Below, one piece after another: positions 32,936 to 40,615 of a DNA stretch of 64,000 bases. The stretch comes from a virus: positions 1 through 64,000 of IMG/VR virus record IMGVR_UViG_3300043395_004689. One strand, given 5' to 3'. How positions within the stretch are numbered: position 1 is the first letter of the stretch; each line of letters starts with the position of its first letter. The notes beneath the pieces were generated by a model. That model was not told the DNA's origin. It saw nothing but the letters and a program-made list of their open reading frames with translations, and ran no database searches. The translations under genes and the position numbers were made by a program.

Positions 32936-34338
32936 AAACAGTAGCAGTTGGATTATATAATCAGCTTGGAAATTATTCACAGAAATTTCAGGAGCGAATG
33001 CAAGAAATAACAGACTATGGGTTAATCACTGAGTCTAGGCAGTACTGGGTTCAATCACAAACTCGTCTTCAATACCAACATAAAATTTTTTCCTCCAGCA
33101 TAGATGATATTATGACACAGGCTGCTGCCTTTGGAGTAGACTATGTGTATATTATAGCTCTTGGTCATCGTAGTACAGTGATTGATCATTTATCCGCTGC
33201 CGTTGCTTGTCTTGAAAATACCAATCATGCTGCATTGGCTCACATATTGCAAGATGATCCAGACCAAGATTCTCAGTTTTATTCCCTGCATCATCAGTGT
33301 GTGCTCATTGATTTAAACAAATGGCAGCAAGCAGGCCGTCCTCAGTGGGGAGAAAACACTCGTGTAGTAGATTACAGTTTACCAACAATCAACAGAAGCC
33401 AAGAAAATTTTCACGACAAATATACACCTTACTGGATTGCACCATCATCTGACTCTGCTAAACAATATTCTGGTGTACTAAGAGAAGGATGGCAATTGAT
33501 CAAAGGAATCATTGAATCCGGGCAAAGCATTGGAAATTTCCCTCAAGAAGTTCGCAATTTAAAAATGCATCTTTATCCAGAATTTGGAGGACCATTTGAA
33601 CGCATAATAGTTGATGGCATTGATGAAATACCAACAAACTTTAATCAGCGTCGATATTTACAAGCTACAAGTTTTAAATCAGCTCAACGAACTGTGTTTG
33701 TTTACAATACTGATCCAATGCACAACAAGGTCAACATGACCTATGACAAATCAACTAGACTTGATAATGTCTATGCTGTTGCCGCCGGATTCAGGCCACT
33801 ACAGTTATTGAATGCTTGTCAGTACCACAGTGGTACTAGAGTTGTTTATTTTGATTATAGTCAATCGGCTCTTAATTTTAAAAAATGGCTATGGGAGAAT
33901 TGGGATGGTCGTGATTATAATGCAGCCATTGGCTTCTACAAAACTCAAGTTGATCCGCAGTTTAGTCCAATTTGGTTTGTTGGCAAGAACTACGATTCTC
34001 AATGGAAAGAAGTGCTGGATTATTTTGGTGGAGAAGATGCTTGGCTAGAATTTTGGCAAGCATATCGCAAGCTTGAACATGAATTTATTCACTGTAGTTT
34101 GTTTGATGATTATACAAATCTAACAAATGATATGAAGCAACATTCGGGTAATAACTTGGTTTGGTTTAGTAACAGCTTTCATACCGAAGCAGCATTAAGA
34201 CATTACTCTGGAAACAAATTAAAAGAGATGTACAATCAGTGTCTTGCTAACTTTGCAAAGAACAATACCAGTATACAGATCTGCGGAACTGACAGTTTGG
34301 GCATTGAAAACTGGGTACACCATGGAGAGCTAACATGA
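32932..34338 (+). CDS. Family B protein, stand-alone (unrecognised)
   Basis: 468 residues. Landmarks shared with the N-terminal half of the fusion: FRPLQLL (287-293), TRVVYFDYSQSALNFKKWL (302-320), FWQAYRKLEHEF, and NNLVWFSNSFHTEAALR (407-423). The VVYFDYS strand after a helix looks like a nucleotide- or SAM-binding Rossmann strand, so a transferase is possible. Overlaps its neighbours by 4 nt on both sides. I know no named family for it. Confidence 0.6.
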   Translation: MKTVAVGLYNQLGNYSQKFQERMQEITDYGLITESRQYWVQSQTRLQYQHKIFSSSIDDIMTQAAAFGVDYVYIIALGHRSTVIDHLSAAVACLENTNHAALAHILQDDPDQDSQFYSLHHQCVLIDLNKWQQAGRPQWGENTRVVDYSLPTINRSQENFHDKYTPYWIAPSSDSAKQYSGVLREGWQLIKGIIESGQSIGNFPQEVRNLKMHLYPEFGGPFERIIVDGIDEIPTNFNQRRYLQATSFKSAQRTVFVYNTDPMHNKVNMTYDKSTRLDNVYAVAAGFRPLQLLNACQYHSGTRVVYFDYSQSALNFKKWLWENWDGRDYNAAIGFYKTQVDPQFSPIWFVGKNYDSQWKEVLDYFGGEDAWLEFWQAYRKLEHEFIHCSLFDDYTNLTNDMKQHSGNNLVWFSNSFHTEAALRHYSGNKLKEMYNQCLANFAKNNTSIQICGTDSLGIENWVHHGELT

Positions 34339-35081
34339 TACCTAGTGCTATTGTAGAATTTTTCAACGACATTGGCTCTCCCTGGTCTGTGGATTTTAAA
34401 AAGCAACCTATACCAACATTTGAGCATGAATATCAATTGCTAGACTGGATTATTCATCGAAGCCAATGGCCTTATTTGCCAATAACTTTACCGGATGCAC
34501 CTTACTCAGACATGCTTCGAGAAGCATTGGCACTTGAAGACTTATTTGTAGCCCACAGATCTGCCCCCAATGAACTAGCAGAATATGCTCATCGTGGCTG
34601 GCGCAGTATTTGTTTACACGGCGAGGCCTGGAACAAAACACAGCATTATCACGACTACCCTGAAAATGCAGGCAAGACCATTGATGAAATTCAATATAGT
34701 TGGTGCCCTGAGATCACCGAACGCTGCCCAGAAACCACAAGATATTTCAAAGAACTTTTCCCCTATCACAATTATCAACGACTGCGCTACATGTGGTTAG
34801 AGCCCAATGGCTACATACAACCTCATCGTGACAGAACTGAAAATTTCTTGCAACCAATGAATATTGCACTGAACAATCCCGACGGTTGTGTTTTTAAAAT
34901 GCACGAAAAGGGTTATGTACCTTTCAAGGACGGCGGCAGCGCCAGTCTAGTTGACATTGGTAATCTACATGCAGTTTGGAACAACAGCGACACTCCACGC
35001 ATACACATGATAGCTCATGCTCAGTGGAAACCAAAAGAGTTTACTCGCATTGTTATCAATAGCCTAAAAGAATTGCTATAG
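34335..35081 (+). CDS. Aspartyl/asparaginyl beta-hydroxylase-like 2OG oxygenase
   Basis: 248 residues. Fe ligands HRD (His164, Asp166) and His212, with Arg222 for 2-oxoglutarate, embedded in YMWLEPNGYIQPHRD and GNLHAVWNNSDTPRIHM, the cupin-like core of aspartyl beta-hydroxylases. Last gene of the coupled operon (ATGA overlap), so hydroxylation probably belongs to the same modification pathway as the radical SAM enzymes. Cytoplasmic (no signal peptide). Confidence 0.8.
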   Translation: MIPSAIVEFFNDIGSPWSVDFKKQPIPTFEHEYQLLDWIIHRSQWPYLPITLPDAPYSDMLREALALEDLFVAHRSAPNELAEYAHRGWRSICLHGEAWNKTQHYHDYPENAGKTIDEIQYSWCPEITERCPETTRYFKELFPYHNYQRLRYMWLEPNGYIQPHRDRTENFLQPMNIALNNPDGCVFKMHEKGYVPFKDGGSASLVDIGNLHAVWNNSDTPRIHMIAHAQWKPKEFTRIVINSLKELL

Positions 35082-35130
35082 ATAAGTAGTGCTAGAAAGA
35101 ATCTCAATTTAACGAGAGAGGAGAATTAAC

Positions 35131-35574
35131 ATGATTAAAATTATTGCAGCCGCTTTACTTTCAATGACAGTAGCAGGCTCTGCTCTTGCAGAAAAAGTAC
35201 CAGAAATGAAAACATACGACTGGAAGATTACTCGAGTCGTTGATGGCGACACAGTTGAGTTTGCCGCACCTTGGTTACCCGACCCATTAAAGAAGCGTTT
35301 AACTATTCGCGTCTATGGCGTTGATACTCCAGAAAAGGGTTTCCGTGCCAAGTGCGAAAGCGAAGCCAAGCGCGGTGCCGCTGCTACTGAGTTTACCAAG
35401 AAAGTAATCACAGAAAGTAAAGTGGCACAAGTGGCCATCTGGGACTGGGACAAGTTTGGTGGTCGTGTTCTAGGAGACATTATCTTAGATGGTGTGAGCC
35501 TAAGAAGTCTTTTGATTAAAAATGGTTTTGCTCGTGAGTACTATGGCGAGGCAAAACAATCATGGTGTAACTAA
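35131..35574 (+). CDS. Secreted staphylococcal-nuclease-like thermonuclease
   Basis: 147 residues. Signal peptide (MIKIIAAALLSMTVAGSALA), then an SNase domain: RVVDGDTVEF, IRVYGVDTPEKG, a Glu-rich helix and FGGRVLGDI. Active-site Asp, Arg and Glu of the family appear to be in place. It would hydrolyse DNA or RNA in the periplasm, perhaps for nucleotide salvage or excluding other phages. GAGAGGAGAATTAAC upstream; own transcript likely. Confidence 0.88.
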   Translation: MIKIIAAALLSMTVAGSALAEKVPEMKTYDWKITRVVDGDTVEFAAPWLPDPLKKRLTIRVYGVDTPEKGFRAKCESEAKRGAAATEFTKKVITESKVAQVAIWDWDKFGGRVLGDIILDGVSLRSLLIKNGFAREYYGEAKQSWCN

Positions 35575-35660
35575 CACCCTACCTTAGGACCATTGCGTTA
35601 CAGGGTGGCCCGGCTGCTGGGCTGAGAGGAGTAGGAGTCGTGCCCAAAACTCTCTAAAGT
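35575..35660 (+). ncRNA. Run of hairpins, possible structured RNA
   Basis: Three stems in order: CACCCT/AGGGTG (35575-35607), GCCC/GGGC (35608-35622, loop GGCTGCT) and GAGAG/CTCTC (35624-35654). GC content is clearly higher than the flanks. No poly-U end. It could be a 3' UTR structure of the nuclease mRNA or a small RNA; nothing recognised. Confidence 0.35.
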
Positions 35661-35676
35661 GAGCACCTAATTTTGG

Positions 35677-35705
35677 TTGACTTTGCACCCAAATGAATGT
35701 AAAAT
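35677..35705 (+). promoter_or_regulatory. Sigma70-type promoter
   Basis: TTGACT at 35677-35682, 17-nt spacer, TAAAAT at 35700-35705, ahead of the lipoprotein gene at 35738. Confidence 0.75.
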
Positions 35706-35737
35706 CTAGATATTACAGCTTATTTGGTGGATCAGCT

Positions 35738-36949
35738 ATGCGTAAACTCAGTACCTTAATTGTTGGCTCAGTGTTTGCTGGGCTTGCATTGTTAACTTGC
35801 ACAGCCTGTGGCGGCGGCGGAACAACTGGACCAGTTATAACAGGACCAACAGTTCCTGGACCAGTTACAGTAAACCGCGCTCGGGCATTAAGCACAGAAT
35901 CTTATCTAAATGCTAAAAATCTAGACTTCTTCAGCGAAGACTTTCCTCGAGACCAAGGCGGTGTTAATCCACTTAGCGCAGATGCAGTGGCCTTTTTTAG
36001 ATATCCCGACGGAACTCAAGGCCTGGTTGCCAGCATAAACCAATACTGGCAAAACGGATCAATGATGCCACTGAGTTCGGCTTCACCGGGTCGCATTGTA
36101 TTTTACAGAAAACTGTCATCGGACGCTCCTGGTGCTGGTATGACTGCAACTGGTTGGCAAGTTCACAATGTTGCTGTACAACAGCAGGTTCAGCCTTGTA
36201 TCCATGCTCGTAAAATTCTTGTAGCAGACTTTAACAGGGATTCTGTTCCTGATTTTGCAATCATGTGTCACGGATGGGATGCACCTCCATATCCAGGAGA
36301 ACGCAGTACCATACTGCTGAGTCAAGGCGATGGCTATGTGCTAGCACACATGTCAGATCAAGTTGATTTTTATCACGGTGGTAGTACTGCTGATTTTAAC
36401 GGTGATGGCATACCGGACATTGTTGTGACTACCATGGCAGGGCTCCGTGTTTATATCAATAACGGCGCAGGATCCTTTACAGCATCATCCACTTATACAA
36501 TTCCGGTAATGCGGAGAGCATTTCATGTGGAACTGGTCGACCTCAATGGCGATGGACACTTTGATGTTGTTGCTGGAAGTCATGAATGGGATGATGCTAC
36601 TCGTATTGTTATCAACCCAGGAAACAATCAATTTAACAACGCTAGATCAGTTACCATACCTGCGGTTCCAGGTGCCGGGGTCGTTGTTGACTTTGTGCAT
36701 ACACCGGCAACCAACTCCTTATACATCTTGAGAACAGGTGATGGCAAAAACAATGGTACAGTATTTTATCAAGGCCTGTGGCTGCAAAAGTATTCACTGA
36801 CCACAGGAATAAGCACCGTTGTGTATGCAGATCCAAATTGGACTGATCCAAGATTTGGTTATCCTTCTCGCTGGCTCAGATGGATTGACGAAGAAAACGG
36901 TTACATTGTGAGTCAATGGGGTAATGCAATTCGAATTAAAGTAGACTAA
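35738..36949 (+). CDS. Lipoprotein with FG-GAP/VCBS-type repeats
   Basis: 403 residues from ATG 35738. An N-terminal hydrophobic segment ends in LLTCTACGGGG, a likely lipoprotein signal with lipidated Cys, followed by a Gly/Pro/Thr linker. Three Asp-rich Ca-binding repeats follow: ADFNRDSVPDF, ADFNGDGIPDI and VDLNGDGHFDV, as in beta-propeller FG-GAP/VCBS proteins that bind surfaces or proteins. A phage-coded outer-membrane lipoprotein could alter adsorption or superinfection; that is inference. Confidence 0.8.
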   Translation: MRKLSTLIVGSVFAGLALLTCTACGGGGTTGPVITGPTVPGPVTVNRARALSTESYLNAKNLDFFSEDFPRDQGGVNPLSADAVAFFRYPDGTQGLVASINQYWQNGSMMPLSSASPGRIVFYRKLSSDAPGAGMTATGWQVHNVAVQQQVQPCIHARKILVADFNRDSVPDFAIMCHGWDAPPYPGERSTILLSQGDGYVLAHMSDQVDFYHGGSTADFNGDGIPDIVVTTMAGLRVYINNGAGSFTASSTYTIPVMRRAFHVELVDLNGDGHFDVVAGSHEWDDATRIVINPGNNQFNNARSVTIPAVPGAGVVVDFVHTPATNSLYILRTGDGKNNGTVFYQGLWLQKYSLTTGISTVVYADPNWTDPRFGYPSRWLRWIDEENGYIVSQWGNAIRIKVD

Positions 36950-36960
36950 TAAATAGCAGT

Positions 36961-37587
36961 ATGATTAAAGATCTACTACAGTCTAGATTTACTGCTAAAT
37001 GGTGGAACGAGCAAGCAGTTGAACCAGAAAAACTTTCACAGTTACTGGATACAGTATACCTAGCACCCAGTAAAAATGGCAGGTATACTTTTACCTTGTA
37101 TGTGCTTGCTGATAGCTCAGCCGCATTAGAGTTCAAGCAATGGCTGTATTGGGAAAACACCTGGTGCTTGGATACTGTTAGAGGCAAGCCTGGGCCTGGC
37201 TTAAAGAGATTTAATGGTCAGGTCATTGCACCGGTGGTCCTACTGTGGGTAGGACATGATCAAAGCAGAGAAACTCGTGACGATATCATGGTAAGTGCTA
37301 CAGTGGCAATGTGTGCCGCACAAGAACTTGGACTGCAAACAGGATTCAATGGCTGTCTGGGTGAAACAGAAATTACTGAAAAGCTTGGTATCGCCGACAA
37401 AAAAATTGTTGATGTCATGTCCTTGGGAATTGGATACGCCAGCATTGACCAAGAAACCAAAAGACCTGTGTATGATCAACAAGGTGTTGAAGTGGGTTTT
37501 GATTTGGCAAATGTAGATCCTGCAAACAGGAAAGTTCCTACGCGACAATCTCAACCCAGCAAGGATATCCTGATTAAATTGTTTTAA
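36961..37587 (+). CDS. Nitroreductase-family flavoprotein
   Basis: 208 residues. RFTAKWW at the N-terminus and DIMVSATVAMCAAQELGLQTGFNGC (given in two parts: DIMVSATVAMCAA then QELGLQTGF) plus VMSLGIGYA match the FMN-binding nitroreductase fold. Likely reduces a small molecule with NAD(P)H; substrate unknown. TAAATA at 36950-36955 ends 5 nt before the ATG, so a leaderless transcript is possible. Overlaps the convergent gene by 14 nt. Confidence 0.78.
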   Translation: MIKDLLQSRFTAKWWNEQAVEPEKLSQLLDTVYLAPSKNGRYTFTLYVLADSSAALEFKQWLYWENTWCLDTVRGKPGPGLKRFNGQVIAPVVLLWVGHDQSRETRDDIMVSATVAMCAAQELGLQTGFNGCLGETEITEKLGIADKKIVDVMSLGIGYASIDQETKRPVYDQQGVEVGFDLANVDPANRKVPTRQSQPSKDILIKLF

Positions 37588-38113
37588 TTAGTTCTCTTTT
37601 GAGAGAATATGTATCTGTGAAGCGTATGCTCTTATAAGCATATTCTGAAGCAATAAACGAATATATTTCTCTTGCATCTTTTCCTGGAGTAGTTGAATCA
37701 TAACAAAGATCAATAACAACCCAACAGTTCTTTGTTAGAGAACTGAGCCAATGGTAGTTGTATTGAAGTGTTTCATTTAAAATGCAACCAGTTGCATTGC
37801 CCCCAATAATGTAAACAGAGTCATTGGGTGTAATCAGAGAAGCAAGATGCTCTTGATTTGCGGCGATTATAAAGTTGCCATCATCGATCCACCGGTTGAC
37901 CAATCTTTCTTGATAGTATTCTGCATCCTTTTGGCTATCCCAGTTGTGTGCCCAAATTACTTTTAAATTTTTAAGCAACCCAGAAAATCCAAGCTCTCTA
38001 AAAAACAAGAGGTGAGCCTTGGTCATTTCTTTAAGTGCATCTTTTTCGATGCCATCGATATTCCATTGGGTTCCGGTGTTTTGGTCAATGATAACAAAAA
38101 AAATCATAGTCAA
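37574..38113 (-). CDS. Hypothetical protein, isochorismatase-like at best
   Basis: 179 residues. FFVIIDQNTG at the start and VYIIGGNATGCILNETL around residue 100 faintly recall the isochorismatase/nicotinamidase fold (Asp and Cys positions), but the intervening catalytic Lys is not clear. Could be an unrelated Rossmann-like protein. Convergent with the nitroreductase gene. Confidence 0.5.
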   Translation of the reverse strand: MTMIFFVIIDQNTGTQWNIDGIEKDALKEMTKAHLLFFRELGFSGLLKNLKVIWAHNWDSQKDAEYYQERLVNRWIDDGNFIIAANQEHLASLITPNDSVYIIGGNATGCILNETLQYNYHWLSSLTKNCWVVIDLCYDSTTPGKDAREIYSFIASEYAYKSIRFTDTYSLKRELIKTI

Positions 38114-38205
38114 ATATTTATTAAAACCCAGTTAAATTACCAGAGCCAACCAATTAAAGCCCAGGTTAACTTGGGCCTTAAACATTGTACTTAATGAAAA
38201 TCGCC

Positions 38206-38223
38206 TCTAGCGGTGCCGCTAGA
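38206..38223. promoter_or_regulatory. Palindrome upstream of a promoter, possible operator
   Basis: TCTAGCGG TG CCGCTAGA is a perfect 8-bp dyad centred 35 nt upstream of the 38250 -35 box. It could be a regulator-binding site or a hairpin ending leftward or rightward transcripts. Confidence 0.4.
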
Positions 38224-38249
38224 AGGTATTCCTTGGACGCTGATATTCC

Positions 38250-38278
38250 TTGACCAGTAATAAGTAAACTGCTATAAT
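38250..38278 (+). promoter_or_regulatory. Sigma70 promoter giving a leaderless mRNA
   Basis: TTGACC at 38250-38255, 17-nt spacer, TATAAT at 38273-38278; ATG 38285 is 6 nt beyond. Confidence 0.88.
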
Positions 38279-38284
38279 AGTAAG

Positions 38285-38803
38285 ATGAAGGTAATCAATG
38301 TCGTAGCAGGCCCAGGAGCCGGAAAAAGCACACTAGCGTCAGGCATGTATCATGATGCCAAACGCCGAGGGTGGAATGTAGAACTGGTAACAGAAGTTGC
38401 CAAAGATCTGGTCTGGGAGGGCAGGCATTGTGCGCTGGAAAATCAAGCCTATGTTTTTGGGAGGCAGGTACAAAGAATACACAGGCTTGCAGGACAAGTT
38501 GACTATGTGATTACAGACAGTCCTGTACTATTGAGTGCTATCTATGCTCCAAGCGACTATCCTGAGGAATGGGAGCAGGTAGTGGTAAAACTTTGGAAAC
38601 GCAACGAGAATTATGTTGCATTTCTAGATCGCGGCCCGTGGTTCGATGATCGCGGCCGTGTGCATAACCTTGAGAAGAGTCTTGAGGTCGATCAGAAGAT
38701 CGCGGTGCTATTGGACAAGCATGATATAACCTACACTCGGGTAGATCATGGATACCATAGCCCAGGTGAAGTCTTAGACCAAGTATTAGGGTCAAAGGCC
38801 TAA
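38285..38803 (+). CDS. P-loop ATPase/kinase, NadR-like (AAA_28)
   Basis: 172 residues. Walker A AGPGAGKST near residue 8, with LVTEVAKDLVWEGR and a DYVITDSPVLLS strand, a pattern seen in NadR-type nucleotide kinases and in a family common in T4-like phages. Enzyme activity unknown. Probably translated from a leaderless mRNA, since no ribosome site lies between promoter and ATG. Confidence 0.72.
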   Translation: MKVINVVAGPGAGKSTLASGMYHDAKRRGWNVELVTEVAKDLVWEGRHCALENQAYVFGRQVQRIHRLAGQVDYVITDSPVLLSAIYAPSDYPEEWEQVVVKLWKRNENYVAFLDRGPWFDDRGRVHNLEKSLEVDQKIAVLLDKHDITYTRVDHGYHSPGEVLDQVLGSKA

Positions 38804-38837
38804 CTGGAGGTGATCTCTATGAAAGGAGGAGTTGCAC

Positions 38838-39515
38838 ATGACCCCAACAGCCAATATGGGCATGTCTATAAAACGACTAGAAACTATTCTAGTTAGGATT
38901 ATTTTAGGTATCACAATATTAGCAGTATTTGGTTTCTCGCAGGCAACAGCCGGTGGCGGAACTAGACTACAACCTGGTATGGTACCTTTTACTGACTGGC
39001 TTGGTGAGCAAGTACATCGTTATGAAAATGAGTCTTGGGAAGATAGACTCAAGCGACTAATGACTGCTAACCTAACCAGCATCGGCGGAACATCTGCGGC
39101 GCTGAAAGACCGTCAGCTTCAGTGTTTGGCCAAAAACATTTATTATGAAAGCAGAGGCGAAAGCCTACAAGGACAAGTGGCTGTGGCCAAGGTTACACTA
39201 ACTCGTCTTGACGAAGGCTATGCTAGAACAGTTTGTGGCGTTGTACAACAGCGATCACCTGCCGGTTGCCAATTTGAATGGGTCTGCAAAGAATCTTTGC
39301 CCAGACCCGCAGGTGAGGTATGGCAGCAGGCCGTTGCTATTTCGGCTCTGTTACTACATGCACCGAGAGGAACTGTTGAAGATCCGACTAACGGTGCCAC
39401 CCATTTCCACGCTACATACATTAACTGGAGACCAAGTTGGACCAGAGACAAGGACTCTGTGCAACGAATTGGTAACCATGTTTTTTATAGAGTAAAACCA
39501 AGAGAGGAAAAATGA
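38838..39515 (+). CDS. SleB-like cell wall hydrolase
   Basis: 225 residues from ATG 38838 behind AAAGGAGG. A hydrophobic segment near residues 17-35 is a signal peptide or anchor. The domain is recognised by CLAKNIYYESRGE, QVAVAKVTLTRL, CQFEWVC and GATHFHATYINWRPSW, the Hydrolase_2 (SleB) lytic-transglycosylase family, with the catalytic Glu in YYESRGE. Acts on peptidoglycan in the periplasm; may serve in lysis or DNA entry. Overlaps the next gene by 4 nt. Confidence 0.85.
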   Translation: MTPTANMGMSIKRLETILVRIILGITILAVFGFSQATAGGGTRLQPGMVPFTDWLGEQVHRYENESWEDRLKRLMTANLTSIGGTSAALKDRQLQCLAKNIYYESRGESLQGQVAVAKVTLTRLDEGYARTVCGVVQQRSPAGCQFEWVCKESLPRPAGEVWQQAVAISALLLHAPRGTVEDPTNGATHFHATYINWRPSWTRDKDSVQRIGNHVFYRVKPREEK

Positions 39516-39856
39516 GACGATTGTATCCGGCAAGATTGTTAGAAGTACGCGGCACTGACATGCTTGATGTAGAACTAGATCTTGGCTTCAATGTCTATAC
39601 CAGACAAAAGATTCGTTTGTTTGGTGTAGCCAGTGCTGGTAAGGACAGCGATGTACGCATTGTTCTTACTGAACTGTGCAAAGATGGTTTTCTTGTAGAA
39701 CCAATCATCACCAAACGGGCCAAACTAGGTCGTGTATTAGGATGGGCTTATATCGCCAACGAAACCGGCGACCCTACCTTAAATATCAATGAAGCCTTGG
39801 TAGAGCAAGGATTAGCAACCAGCTTCCAGGCCCCCGAAGAGGATGATGACGAGTAA
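39512..39856 (+). CDS. SNase-like OB-fold protein
   Basis: 114 residues. ARLLEVRGTDMLDVELDLG, IRLFGVASAG and KLGRVLGWAYI follow the staphylococcal-nuclease fold, but the GDT and active-site Arg/Glu positions are altered, so it may be inactive as a nuclease. No signal peptide, acidic tail. Overlaps the SleB-like gene and touches the next one. Confidence 0.6.
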   Translation: MRRLYPARLLEVRGTDMLDVELDLGFNVYTRQKIRLFGVASAGKDSDVRIVLTELCKDGFLVEPIITKRAKLGRVLGWAYIANETGDPTLNINEALVEQGLATSFQAPEEDDDE

Positions 39857-40615
39857 ATGTATGAGCCCGGTCTAACTGCTAGAAAAGTAGCCACTTTCGA
39901 TACTGCAATATTTGATCAGTATCGAAAGTGGGAATCAGCATGGGATTGGGATCCGCCCAATGATGCAAATAGATATCTGCGAAGCGTTCCACCGGGTCGG
40001 CGACCAGATTATACCTACATGATATATCTCCCGGTCAACGAAGCTCGTTGCCGTGCCTTTTACAACGATATGAAAAAGTATCCACCAGAGATTTATCAAA
40101 TGTGGGAAAATATATTAAAGCCTGCCTGTGAATTCTTAGCCAGTTTGACTGGCCAAGACGACCCTGTTATTGTACAAGCAGATATTGCCAGGATGAAACC
40201 ATTGAATGGTGATACCCTGCTTCACACAGATACTCGATATAATCAACGCTACGCAAGACGCTATAACATAGCAATTAGTACTAATAATAACTGCTGGTTA
40301 TATCACCACGGATATGATTTAAATACAGGTGGCGTGAGAGATCATATCCACGAAGGAGAGATGTGGGAGTTGAATAATAAAATCCCACATGCCGCTGTAA
40401 ACCAAGGAGACACTTGGCGCACACACTTAATTCTGGATATTATGCCAAGGAACTATTGGAATCGCATGTGCGAGTTGTACGATCCATACGGCAAGGTACC
40501 AAATCCTCAGGGAAAGAATTACACCTATGATCTTGATTTAGACGGCAAGCTAATTCACGAACCGCTGTTCACAGACTTGCCACATTGCTTTAAAGCAAGG
40601 ACCAACGCGATATGA
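39857..40615 (+). CDS. Aspartyl beta-hydroxylase-like 2OG oxygenase
   Basis: 252 residues. HTD (His123, Asp125), His178 in IPHAAVN and Arg188, with AISTNNNCWLYHHG between, the aspartyl-hydroxylase core. It starts 1 nt after the previous stop and overlaps the next gene by 4 nt. Substrate unknown; a phage-encoded protein is plausible. Confidence 0.75.
   Translation: MYEPGLTARKVATFDTAIFDQYRKWESAWDWDPPNDANRYLRSVPPGRRPDYTYMIYLPVNEARCRAFYNDMKKYPPEIYQMWENILKPACEFLASLTGQDDPVIVQADIARMKPLNGDTLLHTDTRYNQRYARRYNIAISTNNNCWLYHHGYDLNTGGVRDHIHEGEMWELNNKIPHAAVNQGDTWRTHLILDIMPRNYWNRMCELYDPYGKVPNPQGKNYTYDLDLDGKLIHEPLFTDLPHCFKARTNAI

Noticed and set aside
35615-35635. CTGAGA inside a GC-rich hairpin region, suggesting a TPP riboswitch
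   Set aside because: The second conserved TPP element (ACC...GATCTGG...CAGCGNAGGGA type) is missing, and the downstream gene is not a thiamine gene.
37574-38113. Confident isochorismatase call
   Set aside because: Only two short segments resemble the family, and the catalytic Lys could not be placed.
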